Part shown: positions 16,465-27,342 of the stretch, one piece after another
How positions within the stretch are numbered: the first letter of the stretch is position 1
Layout of the letters: every line of letters starts with the position of its first letter
Assembly (NCBI RefSeq): GCF_014191775.1
Contig: NZ_JACHXA010000004.1
Location: forward strand, 186,001 to 250,000
Direction: 5' to 3'
From: Limibacillus halophilus
GTDB taxonomy: Bacteria; Pseudomonadota; Alphaproteobacteria; Kiloniellales; CECT-8803
Length of the DNA stretch: 64,000 bases
Translations under genes and position numbers: made by a program
The notes under the pieces: model-generated
Databases searched by the model: none
What the model was told of the DNA's origin: nothing
What the model saw: only the letters and a program-made list of their open reading frames with translations

Positions 16465-19113
16465 GTGCTGGAAAAGACGTACCGACCCAAAGAGGTCGAG
16501 ACAAAGAATTATGCGCGTTGGGAAGAGGCGGGATGCTTCGAGGCGCATGAGGACTCGGCTCAGCCCCCCTACACGATCATGATGCCACCGGCGAACGTGA
16601 CCGGTAGTCTACATATCGGCCATGCCCTGACTTTCTCGATTCAAGACATCCTAATCCGCTGGAAGCGTATGCGCGGGCATGACGCGCTCTGGCAACCGGG
16701 CACAGACCATGCCGGTATTGCCACCCAGATGGTCGTGGAGCGGAACCTCGCGGCGGAAGGAATCCATCGCCGCGATTTGGGGCGCGATAAGTTTCTGGAA
16801 AAGGTGTGGAACTGGAAAGAGGAATCCGGCGGCACGATCATCCGGCAGCTTCGTCATCTTGGTGCGTCCGCGGACTGGAAACGCGAGCGCTTCACAATGG
16901 ATGAGGGGCTTTCTAAGGCCGTCGTTAAGGTGTTTGTCGAGCTCTATAAACAGGGCCTAATTTACCGCGACAAACGCTTGGTGAACTGGGATCCCAAACT
17001 GCATACCGCAATCTCCGACCTGGAAGTTCAGCAAAAGGAAACGAAGGGCCATCTCTGGCATTTCCGTTATCCGATCGAGGGGGAAGATGGGCGTTACATC
17101 GTCGTTGCCACCACACGGCCGGAAACGATGTTGGGTGACAGCGGCGTGGCAGTTCATCCCGAAGACGAACGTTATGCTGATTTGATCGGCAAGTTTGTCG
17201 TGCTGCCTCTAGTGGGGCGACGGATACCGATTGTCGCCGATGAATGGGCCGATCCAGAAACCGGTTCCGGCGCCGTCAAGATTACGCCGGCCCATGATTT
17301 TAACGACTTTGAGGTCGGCCGTCGCCATGAGCTGGAGATGATCAATATTTTTGATCAGGATGCACACCTCAACGATTCCGTTCCGGAACCTTACCGCAGG
17401 CTGGATCGTTTCGAAGCGCGAGCGCGAGTTGTGGCGGATCTCGAAGCATTGGGGCTTGTCGACAAGATTGAGGACCACGTTCACGTGGTGCCGCATGGTG
17501 ACCGAGGCGGCGTTCCGATCGAACCCTACCTGACGGATCAGTGGTACGTTGATGCCGCAACCCTTGCCAAGCCTTGTATCGAGGCGGTTGAATCCGGAAA
17601 AACCCGCTTTGTACCGCAACAATACGAAAACATTTATTTCGATTGGATGCGGAACATTCAGCCGTGGTGCGTCTCGCGGCAAATTTGGTGGGGACACCAG
17701 ATACCTGCGTGGTATGGGCCAGACGGCACGGTATTTGTCGAGATGACGGAGGAGGCCGCTTCCGCGTCCGCTAAAAGCCATTATGGAAAGACCGTGGACC
17801 TTCGCCGCGACGAAGACGTGCTCGATACCTGGTTCTCCTCTGCGCTTTGGCCATTCTCGACTCTCGGATGGCCGGAGGACACCGCAGCGGTAGAACGTTA
17901 TTACCCTGGGGATGTTCTGGTAACAGGCTTTGATATCATTTTCTTCTGGGTCGCACGCATGATGATGATGGGCATCCATTTTATGGGCGAGGTTCCCTTC
18001 AAGGATGTCTATATCCATGGCCTCGTTCGGGATGCCGAAGGGCAGAAGATGTCGAAGTCCAAGGGGAACACGATGGACCCCCTTGATGTGGTGGAGAAGT
18101 ATGGATGTGACGCCCTACGTTTCACCTTGGCCGCTCTTTGCACCAACGGACGTGATATCAAGCTCGCCGAACCCCGCATCGAAGGTTATCGCAATTTTGC
18201 GACCAAACTTTGGAATGCCAGCCGTTTTGCCTTGATGAATGGCGTAGAGTTGCAGGCGGGGTATGATCCATCCACCAACAGTTTGACGATCAACCGTTGG
18301 ATCGTCAGCAAGCTGACGAGCGCTGCGTCTTCTCTCGACCAGGCGCTTTCGAGCTATCGCTTCAATGATGCCGCTTCAATTCTGTATCACTTCGCGTGGG
18401 GTGAGTTTTGCGATTGGTACATTGAGTTGTCAAAACCAATATTGAACGGTGAAGACCTGGTAGCCAAGGCCGAGACCCAAGCAACGACAGCATGGGTTCT
18501 AACGCAGATCGTCAAGCTTATGCATCCGCTTATGCCTTACATAACAGAGGAACTTTGGGGAACGTTGTCTGGCGGTGGTGAGGGCCTCCTGATTTCGGCC
18601 GCCTGGCCGGCGTTGCCCGAAACGCTGACTGACGTAGAGGCGGAGGCCGAGATTGACTGGCTCATCAAGTTGATCACGGAGGTCCGGGGTACGCGGAATC
18701 AAATGAATGTCCCCGCTGCAGCGCAAGTGCCACTGCTGATTAAGGGCGCGAGCGATATTACACGAGCCCGCTTGACCGCTAATGAGGCCTTGATTGGGCG
18801 TCTGGCCCGCGTTTCAAAGCTCACGCACAGTGAAACCTCTGCGGGCGAAGGCGATGTTCAGATGGTGGTGGGTGAGGCGACCTTCGTCATGCCATTGGGC
18901 GATGTCATCGACTTGGCGGCCGAGCGCGCCCGTTTGCAACGCGATCTGTCAAAGCTTGAAGGCGAAATTGCGAAAATCGAAAAAAAGCTCGCAAACGAGC
19001 AGTTCATCGCAAAAGCGCCCGAAGAAGTCGTTGAGGAACAGCGCGAACGGTTGGTAGAAGCGTCACAGACACGCCAGAAGCTGTCGGATGCAGTTGCCCG
19101 CTTGGGTGCATGA
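16465..19113 (+). CDS. valS: Valyl-tRNA synthetase
   Basis: An 882-residue class I synthetase charging tRNA-Val. The catalytic HIGH motif is in PPANVTGSLHIGHAL (residues about 38-52) and the KMSKS motif in GQKMSKSKGNTMDP. Between them lies the CP1 editing domain with TTRPETMLGD, which clears mis-charged threonine. The C-terminal coiled coil, ALGDVIDLAAERARLQRDLSKLEGEI and onward, is the usual ValRS tail. The start is GTG at 16465 with AAGGAAAC just upstream. Length is normal for the bacterial type without a second coiled-coil extension. Confidence 0.97.
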   Translation: MLEKTYRPKEVETKNYARWEEAGCFEAHEDSAQPPYTIMMPPANVTGSLHIGHALTFSIQDILIRWKRMRGHDALWQPGTDHAGIATQMVVERNLAAEGIHRRDLGRDKFLEKVWNWKEESGGTIIRQLRHLGASADWKRERFTMDEGLSKAVVKVFVELYKQGLIYRDKRLVNWDPKLHTAISDLEVQQKETKGHLWHFRYPIEGEDGRYIVVATTRPETMLGDSGVAVHPEDERYADLIGKFVVLPLVGRRIPIVADEWADPETGSGAVKITPAHDFNDFEVGRRHELEMINIFDQDAHLNDSVPEPYRRLDRFEARARVVADLEALGLVDKIEDHVHVVPHGDRGGVPIEPYLTDQWYVDAATLAKPCIEAVESGKTRFVPQQYENIYFDWMRNIQPWCVSRQIWWGHQIPAWYGPDGTVFVEMTEEAASASAKSHYGKTVDLRRDEDVLDTWFSSALWPFSTLGWPEDTAAVERYYPGDVLVTGFDIIFFWVARMMMMGIHFMGEVPFKDVYIHGLVRDAEGQKMSKSKGNTMDPLDVVEKYGCDALRFTLAALCTNGRDIKLAEPRIEGYRNFATKLWNASRFALMNGVELQAGYDPSTNSLTINRWIVSKLTSAASSLDQALSSYRFNDAASILYHFAWGEFCDWYIELSKPILNGEDLVAKAETQATTAWVLTQIVKLMHPLMPYITEELWGTLSGGGEGLLISAAWPALPETLTDVEAEAEIDWLIKLITEVRGTRNQMNVPAAAQVPLLIKGASDITRARLTANEALIGRLARVSKLTHSETSAGEGDVQMVVGEATFVMPLGDVIDLAAERARLQRDLSKLEGEIAKIEKKLANEQFIAKAPEEVVEEQRERLVEASQTRQKLSDAVARLGA

Positions 19114-19280
19114 CGAAACGACCGGAAAGTTAGAGGTTTAGGCTACGACAATTTTGTTGGAACCTGCTTGCATGCTTTCCATGCGGAAAAAGCGGTAGAG
19201 GTGTCAGGCAGGCAGCGATAGTCTCCAGCCTTGCAATGTAATGCTTAGATATCCTGGCAGGAAACGAGGGAGGGCCCGCT

Positions 19281-21017
19281 ATGCCACTCGATCACGGAAA
19301 AAAGAAATGGGACAAGTCGAAGCTGGTGAGTCGCCACGTCTCGATTGGGCCGGATAAAGCGCCACATCGGTCCTACTATTTTGCGATGGGCTTGACCGAA
19401 GAGGACGTGGCAAAACCTTTTGTAGGCGTCGCTACCTGCTGGAATGAGGCCGCGCCTTGCAATATAGCGCTCTCTCGCCAAGCCCAGGTGGTTAAGAAGG
19501 GCGTAAACGAGGCGGGCGGCATGCCGCGCGAGTTCACCACCATTACCGTGACCGATGGCATTGCCATGGGACATGCGGGCATGAAGTCATCGCTGGTGTC
19601 TAGAGAGGTCATCGCCGATTCGGTTGAGCTGACGATGCGCGGCCACTGCTATGACGCCCTGGTCGGGCTGGCCGGGTGCGATAAGTCGTTGCCCGGCATG
19701 ATGATGGCCATGGTGCGCCTTAATGTTCCTGCGGTTTTCATGTATGGCGGATCGATCCTGCCCGGTCGTTTCAAGGGGCGGGATGTAACGGTTCAAGATG
19801 TGTTCGAGGCGGTCGGTGCCCACGCAGCCGGGAAGATCGATGCCGAAGAGTTGCACGCTCTGGAATGCGTCGCTTGCCCATCGGCCGGTTCATGCGGCGG
19901 TCAGTTCACTGCTAATACGATGGCTTGTGTTTCGGAAGCGATGGGTATTGCACTACCGGGGTCAGCGGGCGCGCCTGCTCCGTATGAAACCCGCGACGCC
20001 TATGCCGAAGCATCGGGCAAGGCTGCCATGGACCTGATTGAGATGAATCTGCGCCCACGCGATATCGTGACCCGCAAGGCGCTTGAAAATGCCGCCGTCG
20101 TGGTCGCCGCCTCAGGAGGTTCGACCAATGCGGCGCTTCATCTTCCAGCCATCGCCAACGAGGCAGGCATTGATTTTGATATTCACGAGGTTGCCGCGAT
20201 CTTCCGGCGCACGCCCTATATCGCCGATCTCAAGCCCGGCGGTCGCTTCGTCGCCAAGGATCTTTTCGAGATTGGCGGCGTTCCGGTCCTGATGAAAGCG
20301 CTTTTGGACGGCGGATACCTGCATGGCGATTGCATTACGGTGACCGGCAAAACCATTGCGGAGAATTTGGCCGATGTGGTGTTCCCGACGGATCAGGAAG
20401 TGATTCGCCCGACATCAAACCCCCTCACTTCCTGGGGCGGTGTTGTTGGGTTGAAAGGGAACCTCTCGCCGCAGGGTGCGATCGTTAAGGTTGCCGGTAT
20501 GAAGAAGTTGAAGTTCACCGGTCCGGCGCGCTGCTTTGATTGTGAGGAGGATGCCTTTAAAGCCGTCCAAGCCCGCGATTACAAGGAAGGTGAGATCCTT
20601 GTTATCCGCTACGAAGGGCCCCGTGGTGGGCCGGGCATGCGTGAAATGCTGGCGACCACCGCCGCCATTTATGGTCAAGGCATGGGTGACAAGGTCGCAT
20701 TGATCACTGATGGCCGTTTCTCTGGTGCAACGCGTGGTTTCTGTATCGGCCATGTCGGTCCGGAAGCTGCGGTTGGCGGCCCGATTGGTTTATTGAAAGA
20801 CGGCGATATCATTGCCATCGACGCCGATGAAGGTACCTTGTCGGTTGAACTCAGCGATGCTGAGCTTGCTGAGCGCCGGAAGGCATGGAAGCCGCGTGGT
20901 ACCGACTACAACTCCGGCGCAATCTGGAAGTACGCACAAACGGTCGGAGATGCGGAGAAGGGCGCGGTGACGCAGCCGGGCGCCAGGGCGGAGACACATG
21001 TCTACGCCGATCTCTGA
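19281..21017 (+). CDS. ilvD: Dihydroxy-acid dehydratase
   Basis: A 578-residue IlvD enzyme that dehydrates 2,3-dihydroxy-isovalerate and -methylvalerate in valine and isoleucine synthesis. The cluster-binding cysteines appear in the conserved contexts [22 protein letters not shown] and [17 protein letters not shown]. The catalytic region near the end includes [39 protein letters not shown] precedes the ATG. The EamA transporter start overlaps its last 20 bases, so the two are probably translated from one message. No other branched-chain biosynthesis gene is nearby. Confidence 0.97.
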   Translation: MPLDHGKKKWDKSKLVSRHVSIGPDKAPHRSYYFAMGLTEEDVAKPFVGVATCWNEAAPCNIALSRQAQVVKKGVNEAGGMPREFTTITVTDGIAMGHAGMKSSLVSREVIADSVELTMRGHCYDALVGLAGCDKSLPGMMMAMVRLNVPAVFMYGGSILPGRFKGRDVTVQDVFEAVGAHAAGKIDAEELHALECVACPSAGSCGGQFTANTMACVSEAMGIALPGSAGAPAPYETRDAYAEASGKAAMDLIEMNLRPRDIVTRKALENAAVVVAASGGSTNAALHLPAIANEAGIDFDIHEVAAIFRRTPYIADLKPGGRFVAKDLFEIGGVPVLMKALLDGGYLHGDCITVTGKTIAENLADVVFPTDQEVIRPTSNPLTSWGGVVGLKGNLSPQGAIVKVAGMKKLKFTGPARCFDCEEDAFKAVQARDYKEGEILVIRYEGPRGGPGMREMLATTAAIYGQGMGDKVALITDGRFSGATRGFCIGHVGPEAAVGGPIGLLKDGDIIAIDADEGTLSVELSDAELAERRKAWKPRGTDYNSGAIWKYAQTVGDAEKGAVTQPGARAETHVYADL

Positions 21018-21927
21018 TCCTGGCCAATCTGGGGGCGCCTCTGATTCTGAGGGGCGCGATCCACTTTATCTGAGGGGGCTGGCATTCGTATTGGGTGCCA
21101 GCCTTTTCAATTCCTCCATCGGTTTCTTGATCCGCGTGGTCGAGGAAGCGGATGGCTGGACACTGCTCTTCTATCGCTCAATCGCTTTCGTCATCTTCAT
21201 GCTGGGGTTTCTCGCCTTTCGCCACGGCCCAACTAACTTGCCGGCCCGCTTCAGGGCTATCGGTTATCCGGGTGTCCTGGCGGGCGTCATGCTGGGTATT
21301 TCCTTTACCGGGTTCATATTCGCACTGCTAAACACGACCGTTGCGAACGTCGTGTTCATCGGCGCATCTTCGCCATTCCTGGCCGCATTCTTTGCCTATG
21401 TCGCGCTTAGAGAGCGATTGAGCTTGAAGACCTGGATGGCAATGGGTTTAGCACTTGTCGGCGTGGCCGTAATGGTTGGTGATGGCCTGACAGGCGGCGG
21501 AATTCTCGGAATTGGTCTGGCTTTGCTCACCATCACCACCTTTGCCATTGCGTTGGTCGCGCTGCGGTCCGGTCGGCGTAACGATATGCGGCCGGCCACC
21601 TGTTTGGCTGGGGTTTTCGCCTTGTGCGCAGCGACGGTTATGGCCGATACGCTCGTGATCTCTGCGCATGATCTTGCCGTAGCCTGCACAATGGGTGTCG
21701 TGCAGTTGGGGCTGCAGTACGCCTTCTTGACCGCCGGCACTCGCTATGTACCTGCGGGGGAGGTCGCACTGGTCGGCCGACTTCAGTTGGTCCTCGCACC
21801 GCTTTGGGCATGGTTGGCGGTGGGTGAGGTTCCCAGCGATATGACCTTCATTGGTGGGATTGTTATTGTGACGGCGCTCGTGTTTCACGGATTCAACGCC
21901 TTGCGAGGAACTTCCTTGAGAGTCTAA
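20998..21927 (+). CDS. DMT superfamily transporter (EamA family)
   Basis: A 309-residue inner-membrane protein with about ten hydrophobic segments in two EamA repeats. The first repeat begins [22 protein letters not shown] and the second [22 protein letters not shown]. The typical repeat end [29 protein letters not shown] and its counterpart near [28 protein letters not shown] are clear. Such proteins export or import small metabolites, often amino acids. Its ATG lies within the last codons of ilvD, which suggests coupling and perhaps a branched-chain-related substrate; this is inference only. It ends four bases into the convergent amine oxidase pseudogene. Confidence 0.9.
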   Translation: MSTPISDPGQSGGASDSEGRDPLYLRGLAFVLGASLFNSSIGFLIRVVEEADGWTLLFYRSIAFVIFMLGFLAFRHGPTNLPARFRAIGYPGVLAGVMLGISFTGFIFALLNTTVANVVFIGASSPFLAAFFAYVALRERLSLKTWMAMGLALVGVAVMVGDGLTGGGILGIGLALLTITTFAIALVALRSGRRNDMRPATCLAGVFALCAATVMADTLVISAHDLAVACTMGVVQLGLQYAFLTAGTRYVPAGEVALVGRLQLVLAPLWAWLAVGEVPSDMTFIGGIVIVTALVFHGFNALRGTSLRV

Positions 21928-23171
21928 GCAAGACTTGCCGCGGCCCGATCGGCGGCCAGCAATCCGGTTTCCCAAGCGCCGTGCACAGTACTGAAAGCGT
22001 TGATGGAACAATGCTCTCCAGCCAGGAAGAGTTGATCGTCGAAGCACTCGGCCAGTAAGAGCCTTCTGTCAGCCAAGCCTGGCAAGGCGGCGGAGTATGC
22101 GCCGAGCGATAGTGGATCCTGGTTCCACGTCGTTGAGCAGCGAAAGGTCAACGATTTACCAGCCTCGCCACCAAAAACCGCCTTCAATTCTTCCCGCGCG
22201 ATTGCTTCAATGGTCTGGGGTCCTGACTGTTCGAGCGCACGTGCATTCTCGCCACCGTAAAAGCCGTTAATCAACGGATAGCCCTGTGGGCGAACAAGAT
22301 ACGCGCCCGTTCTTTGGTCGCTGTCCTTTCCGACGGCCGAACTGGTCTGACCAAAGGGGCTATTGAGCCCTTCGATGGTGAATACCGCTTTCAACGCACA
22401 CCCCATGGGCACGGCTTCCAAGGCCTCGCGTATTCCTTCGGGAAACCCCGGCTCCATTCGAAGGAGACCATTGCGCAGTACATTGACCGGCAAAGCGATA
22501 ATCAAACGTTGCGCATTCAGAATTCCGTTTGGGGTCTCTACCCGGAACCTAGTGGGATCGCGCTCGATAGATGTCACCGGATTGCAAAGTGCCGCGTTCA
22601 ATCCGTGTGAAAAGTGGGTAATGAGGGATCCATAGCCTTCCAAAATCGACCAATCCTCGTGGGTGTCGAGATAGCGGCTTGAATCCAAGGTGGAGACGCT
22701 ATCGGCCTCCCGACTGCTGTGCCAGGTGATAATGGCGCGGAATAAACCTTCCCAGGCGCCAGCGCTGCCCAGATGGTTTGAAATGGCGTCATCGAGGCCT
22801 TTTTTGCCGGCTTAATCCACCGCAATGAATGCGCTCTCGATGGCCGCCTGGCGCTTTTTGATGCCGGTTTCATCAAGGGGCGTAGGCGCAAGTCGACGAG
22901 ACCAGTCGGGTGTGATACCAGGGACGGTGAAGCCTTGTTCGCGAGCGAGTGGCACCAGGGGGTTCTGGCTACCGGAATGAAGGAACTGAGCGCCCAGATC
23001 CTGAAACACGCCGGGTGTGATTTCGATGGTATGCGCGCGGCCGCCGACTCGGTCCCGCGCTTCCAGCAATGAATAGTCGACGCCTAACTGCCGCAAACGT
23101 CGCGCGGCAGCGATTCCTGCCGCGCCAGCACCGATGATGGCAACGTCTGTGTCGGATTTCCGGGCAGGCAA
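21924..23171 (-). pseudogene. Flavin monoamine oxidase gene interrupted by one in-frame stop
   Basis: The minus-strand frame encodes a flavin-containing amine oxidase of about 415 residues. The N-terminal FAD-binding motif DVAIIGAGAAGIAAARRLRQLG and then EARDRVGGRAHTIE are intact. The C-terminal part ends with LFLAGEHCSINAFSTVHGAWETGLLAA, typical for the family. At 22812-22814 the frame reads TAA directly after ..SAFIAVD; translating on in the same frame gives AGKKGLDDAISNHLGSAG.. without another stop, joining smoothly to the second half. So it is one nonsense change, not a frameshift. A TTG at 23171 with AAGGAA upstream is the likely start. It may be a recent pseudogene or a sequencing error. 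Confidence 0.8.
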
Positions 23172-23260
23172 TGAATAGCGTTCCTTTTCGGCACTTGTAT
23201 TAGGGGCAAGCAGACTTCTAATCTGACGCTCTTTTCGGATCAGGACAAGGATACCTATCC

Positions 23261-24757
23261 ATGCGCATCGCCGTTGGCGGTTTCCAACACGAGACCAACA
23301 CCTTTGCCCCTTCAAAGGCCACGTTCGAGGATTTCGAGCGTGCTGATGCCTGGCCGCCGTTGACCCGGGGACAAGGTATGGCGCAGGTGGTATCGGGGAT
23401 AAATCTGCCGGTCGCAGGTGCGTTAGAATACATACGGGATCAGGGGCATGAGATCCTGCCGCTTGTGTGGGCGTCCGCGCCTCCGTCGGCTCATGTTACC
23501 GAGGATGCTTTCGAACGTATTGTTGCAATGCTTTTAGAGGATCTGAAAAAAGCCGGGCCGCTCGACGGGGTCTATCTCGATCTGCATGGCGCCATGGTGA
23601 CAGAGCATCTGGAAGATGGCGAGGGAGCGATCCTCAAGCGCGTGCGCGACCTGCTGGGGCCGAATGTGCCCTTGGCGGTGAGTTTGGATCTGCATGCCAA
23701 TGTGACGCCGGAAATGGTGGATTTGGCCGATATCCTAGAAATCTATCGGACCTATCCACACGTTGACATGGCCGCGACCGGGGCGCGTGCAGCTGAGCGG
23801 TTGGAGGCGTTGTTGAATACAGAGGAACGTTGGCACAAAGCGTTTCTGCAATTGCCTTTCCTTATTCCTTTGACCGGGGGCTGTACTTTTATCGACCCCT
23901 CGAAAAGCCTTTATGAGAAAATTCCTCATCTAATAGATGAAAATCAAATTGTATCACTTTCATTTGCCTGTGGATTTTCGCCTGCAGATATTTACCACGT
24001 GGGAGCCAGCGTGGTGGCGTACGGCAAGGATTCCGCGCGTGTTTGGAAAGTTGCCGAAGAATTCCGTGACGCGGTAATTGCCCGAGAGGCCGAGTTTGCG
24101 GGCGACCTGTTTGCAGCACCGGATGCCGTCCGCAAGGCCCGTGAGATTAGTGCCGTCGCCTCGCGCCCTGTGGTATTGGCCGATACCCAAGACAATCCCG
24201 GGGCCGGCGGCAACGGCGACACGACGGGGTTACTCAAAGAACTGGTCGCGCAGCATGCGGAGAAGGCCGTCGTCGGTGTGCTTTGTGATCCAGCATCGGC
24301 CGCCGGGGCGCACGATGCCGGTGTCGGGGCAGATATTCGACTGAGCCTGGGCGGGAAGTCGGGATGGCCTGGCGTTACGCCATTGGAGGGCACCTTCAAG
24401 GTTTTGGCGCTGTCTGACGGCAAGACGGTCGGAACGGGACCTTTTTACAAAGGTGCAAACATCGATCTTGGGAAAACCGCCTTGCTTGAGATATCAGGCG
24501 TCAAGGTCATCGTTGGTTCGCGAAAGATTCAAGCTGCGGATCAATCCATGTTCAGGACTGTTGGGATCGAACCGTCGTCCATGGGAATATTGGCCTTGAA
24601 ATCCTCGGTTCATTTTCGGGCCGACTTCCAACCGATTGCCGAAAAGGTGCTGGTCGCGGCATCACCAGGGCCCAATCCAGTGGACTACGAATCTCTTGCG
24701 TATCGGCGTGTGCGCCCGGGAATTCGCTTGATGCCGGGATCATCCAGGACAAGCTAA
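23261..24757 (+). CDS. M81 family metallopeptidase (MlrC-like)
   Basis: A 498-residue protein of the MlrC / DUF1485 family. It starts MRIAVGGFQHETNTFAPS, with the conserved metal-binding-like GGFxHETN motif. The first half contains LDGVYLDLHGAMVTEHLEDGEG and LAVSLDLHANVTPEMV, rich in Asp/His ligand candidates. The C-terminal half includes LADTQDNPGAGGNGDTTGLLKELV, the other signature. Family members include microcystinase C, but most act on unknown peptides or amides. It is divergent from the broken amine oxidase with about 89 bases between. GGACAAGG precedes the start. Confidence 0.9.
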   Translation: MRIAVGGFQHETNTFAPSKATFEDFERADAWPPLTRGQGMAQVVSGINLPVAGALEYIRDQGHEILPLVWASAPPSAHVTEDAFERIVAMLLEDLKKAGPLDGVYLDLHGAMVTEHLEDGEGAILKRVRDLLGPNVPLAVSLDLHANVTPEMVDLADILEIYRTYPHVDMAATGARAAERLEALLNTEERWHKAFLQLPFLIPLTGGCTFIDPSKSLYEKIPHLIDENQIVSLSFACGFSPADIYHVGASVVAYGKDSARVWKVAEEFRDAVIAREAEFAGDLFAAPDAVRKAREISAVASRPVVLADTQDNPGAGGNGDTTGLLKELVAQHAEKAVVGVLCDPASAAGAHDAGVGADIRLSLGGKSGWPGVTPLEGTFKVLALSDGKTVGTGPFYKGANIDLGKTALLEISGVKVIVGSRKIQAADQSMFRTVGIEPSSMGILALKSSVHFRADFQPIAEKVLVAASPGPNPVDYESLAYRRVRPGIRLMPGSSRTS

Positions 24758-24782
24758 ACGCGAGGGTATCTTTGGCAATCCG

Positions 24783-24811
24783 TTGCGGTCGACGGCAGCT
24801 TGTCCTATAGC
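24783..24811 (+). promoter_or_regulatory. Possible sigma-70-type promoter of metG
   Basis: TTGCGG at 24783-24788 and TATAGC at 24806-24811 are separated by exactly 17 bases, in the gap before metG. Each hexamer matches four of six consensus positions. No other evidence supports it. Confidence 0.3.
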
Positions 24812-24873
24812 TTGGCGCGTTTTCACTGACTATGGCATAGCGACAGCCTTGCCGCTGACGAACAAGGATTGAA

Positions 24874-26562
24874 ATGGCTCGCATACTCATCACATCGGCG
24901 CTTCCCTACATTAATGGTGTAAAACATTTGGGAAATCTGGTCGGCTCCATGTTGCCCGGTGATGTTTATGCGCGCTTCATGCGGATGCGTGGCCATGACG
25001 TGCTCTACATCTGCGCAACCGACGAACACGGTACGCCGGCTGAACTGGCAGCCCTGGAAGCGGGGCAGTCGGTTGAAGAGTATTGCCGTGAGCAGCATAC
25101 CATCCAGGCAGCGATCGGTGCGCGGTTTCAACTTTCATTCGATCACTTCGGGCGTAGCTCCAGCCCGCAGAATGCGGAGCTGACGCAGCATTTCTGTAAG
25201 AAACTCGACGAGCATGGTCATATCGAGGAGCGAACCATCAGTCAGGTCTATTCCGTGGATGATGCGCGCTACCTGCCTGATCGCTACATCGTGGGAACCT
25301 GCCCACATTGCAGTTACGAACGAGCGCGCGGCGATCAGTGTGAAAATTGCACGCGACTGCTGGAACCTACCGACCTTATCGATGCTCGGTCCGCGGTTTC
25401 GGGATCGAAGAATCTGGAGGTTCGGGAAACTAAGCACCTGTTCCTGCTGCAAAGCAGCTTCGTCGATCAACTGAGGTCCTGGATCAACAGCAAGGACGAT
25501 TGGCCAAATCTGGTACGTTCGATTGCCCTGAAATGGCTGGACGAGGGGTTGCATGACCGCTGCATCACGCGCGACTTGTCCTGGGGTGTACCTGTTGATC
25601 GGCCGGGTTTTGAGGGCAAGGTTTTTTATGTTTGGTTCGATGCGCCTATCGAATACATCGGCGCGACCAAAGAATGGGCCGACCTGGACCCGGAGAATCG
25701 AGACTGGCGTAGCTGGTGGGATGGCAAGGCGAAGGATCTGCGATACCTGCAGTTCATGGCTAAGGACAACGTGCCGTTTCACACGGTCAGCTTTCCTTGC
25801 ACGCTCTTCGGTTCAGGGGAGGATTGGAAGGCTGTTGATTTCATCAAAGGTTTTAATTGGCTGACCTATTATGGCGGCAAGTTCTCGACCAGCCAGAAGC
25901 GTGGAATTTTCATGGACATGGCGCTGGAGGAGTTCCCGTCGGATTACTATCGCTATTGGTTAATGGCCAACGCGCCGGAGGGTAGTGACAGCTCCTTCAC
26001 TTGGCAGAGTTTCGTCGATGGCGTCAACAAGGACCTTGCTGACGTTCTGGGCAACTTCGTCAACCGGACGCTCAAGTTCACAACGGCGCGGTTTGGCGAC
26101 ACGGTGCCAGACGGCGGCACATGGGGGGCGGCGGAAGACAAGCTCGCGAGCGGCCTGGAACGACTGATCTCCAGCTATGCGGAGAACATGGAAGCCGTAC
26201 AGGTTCGAAAGGCGCTTTCCGACCTTCGAGCTATTTGGGTTCTAGGGAACGAATACCTGACCGATGCTGCACCCTGGACAACGATCAAGACGGATCGTGA
26301 TCAAGCGGCGGTATCCGTTCGCACGGCCATCAACTTGATTCGGCTCTTTGCGACCCTTGCACATCCGGTAATCCCTGAGAATGCGGGAAAGCTCCTTGAA
26401 AGCTTGGGGCTGGAAGATAATCCGGAATGGCCAGGGCGCGCGATTCGTGAAGAATTGACTGCCATCAAAGCGGGTCAGCACTTCCAGGTGCCGCCTATTC
26501 TTTTCGAGAAGGTGCCAGCCGAACGCGTGGCGGAACTGATGGCCCGTTACGGCGGCGAGTAA
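24874..26562 (+). CDS. metG: Methionyl-tRNA synthetase
   Basis: A 562-residue class I synthetase charging tRNA-Met. The HIGH equivalent is HLGN in [17 protein letters not shown], and the KMSKS equivalent is KFSTSQKRG near residue 333. A CP1 knuckle with CPHC and CENC (about residues 146-162) should bind zinc. The segment [17 protein letters not shown] is characteristic. There is no C-terminal tRNA-binding (EMAP-like) domain, matching the shorter monomeric form. An AAGGATTG site precedes the ATG. Its stop is three bases from the convergent rhomboid gene end. Confidence 0.97.
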   Translation: MARILITSALPYINGVKHLGNLVGSMLPGDVYARFMRMRGHDVLYICATDEHGTPAELAALEAGQSVEEYCREQHTIQAAIGARFQLSFDHFGRSSSPQNAELTQHFCKKLDEHGHIEERTISQVYSVDDARYLPDRYIVGTCPHCSYERARGDQCENCTRLLEPTDLIDARSAVSGSKNLEVRETKHLFLLQSSFVDQLRSWINSKDDWPNLVRSIALKWLDEGLHDRCITRDLSWGVPVDRPGFEGKVFYVWFDAPIEYIGATKEWADLDPENRDWRSWWDGKAKDLRYLQFMAKDNVPFHTVSFPCTLFGSGEDWKAVDFIKGFNWLTYYGGKFSTSQKRGIFMDMALEEFPSDYYRYWLMANAPEGSDSSFTWQSFVDGVNKDLADVLGNFVNRTLKFTTARFGDTVPDGGTWGAAEDKLASGLERLISSYAENMEAVQVRKALSDLRAIWVLGNEYLTDAAPWTTIKTDRDQAAVSVRTAINLIRLFATLAHPVIPENAGKLLESLGLEDNPEWPGRAIREELTAIKAGQHFQVPPILFEKVPAERVAELMARYGGE

Positions 26563-26565
26563 GCC

Positions 26566-27342
26566 CTACCCCCATGGCCCGGGACTCTCGGGTTCATCGT
26601 TTCCGGGATTTTGCGTTTCCTGGGGTTTGCGCCTGCGCAGCCGCACCCCCTGTTTCAAGCCGTAGATACCGCCATAAGGAGCAGTCGCACGTTTGAATAG
26701 GGGCGTGAGGGCCATGCCAAGCAGGAAGCCGCCGACGTGCGCCCACCAGGCGACACCACTGGTGGCGCCGCCGCTACCCAAAGCCGAAAAGAGCTGAAAC
26801 AGTGCCCAAATTCCGAGCATCAAATACGCGGGAACGGGAATGACCAGCCAGCCGACGAGCGCCATGATCGTGGCGCGAGGATGGAGTAGTAGATAGGCTC
26901 CCAGAACACCGGAGATAGCGCCGCTCGCGCCGACCATTGGCTGCAGGGAACCGGGCTGAGCAACGGCGTGTGCCAAAGTCGCACCAACACCACACAGCAA
27001 ATAGAAGATAAGAAATCGACCATGTCCCATGGCGTCTTCGGTGTTATCACCGAATACGCGCAGAAACAGCATGTTACCAATGAGGTGCCACCAGCTACCG
27101 TGCAGAAACATGGACGTCAGGACGGTTAGCCAAGGCGTCAACATCCACGCGGCCGGTTGCCTGTCGCCAAATAGTACCGCCGGTATTGTGCCATAGGTGA
27201 ATACCGCCCGCTGAAACTCACGGGTGTTGCCGGATATCTCGTAGAGAAATACCAGGACGCAAAGCGCAATCAGTCCATAGGTAATCCAGGGGCGCTCAAT
27301 ACGGATCCGGGGATTGTGGTCGAAGAGCGGGAGAAATGCCAT
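26566..27342 (-). CDS. Rhomboid family intramembrane serine protease
   Basis: A 258-residue membrane protein with about six transmembrane segments. The catalytic serine lies in GASGAISGVLGAYL, and the catalytic histidine in WWAHVGGFLLGMAL. The conserved loop region HGSWWHLIGNMLFLRVFGDNTEDAMGH is also clear. Such enzymes cleave transmembrane substrates within the membrane. The C-terminus is a basic, proline-rich cytoplasmic tail. Its ATG overlaps the xthA stop as TAATG, implying translational coupling, so I chose 27342 over an ATG seven codons upstream. Confidence 0.93.
   Translation of the reverse strand: MAFLPLFDHNPRIRIERPWITYGLIALCVLVFLYEISGNTREFQRAVFTYGTIPAVLFGDRQPAAWMLTPWLTVLTSMFLHGSWWHLIGNMLFLRVFGDNTEDAMGHGRFLIFYLLCGVGATLAHAVAQPGSLQPMVGASGAISGVLGAYLLLHPRATIMALVGWLVIPVPAYLMLGIWALFQLFSALGSGGATSGVAWWAHVGGFLLGMALTPLFKRATAPYGGIYGLKQGVRLRRRKPQETQNPGNDEPESPGPWG

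Noticed and set aside
17209-18018. A 269-codon open frame antisense to valS
   Set aside because: Fully covered by conserved ValRS sequence on the other strand, with His/Arg-rich non-protein-like translation.
22598-22891. A 97-codon frame over the amine oxidase stop, first read as a frameshift
   Set aside because: The two amine oxidase halves share one frame; this alternative frame gives no related sequence, so the lesion is a nonsense codon.
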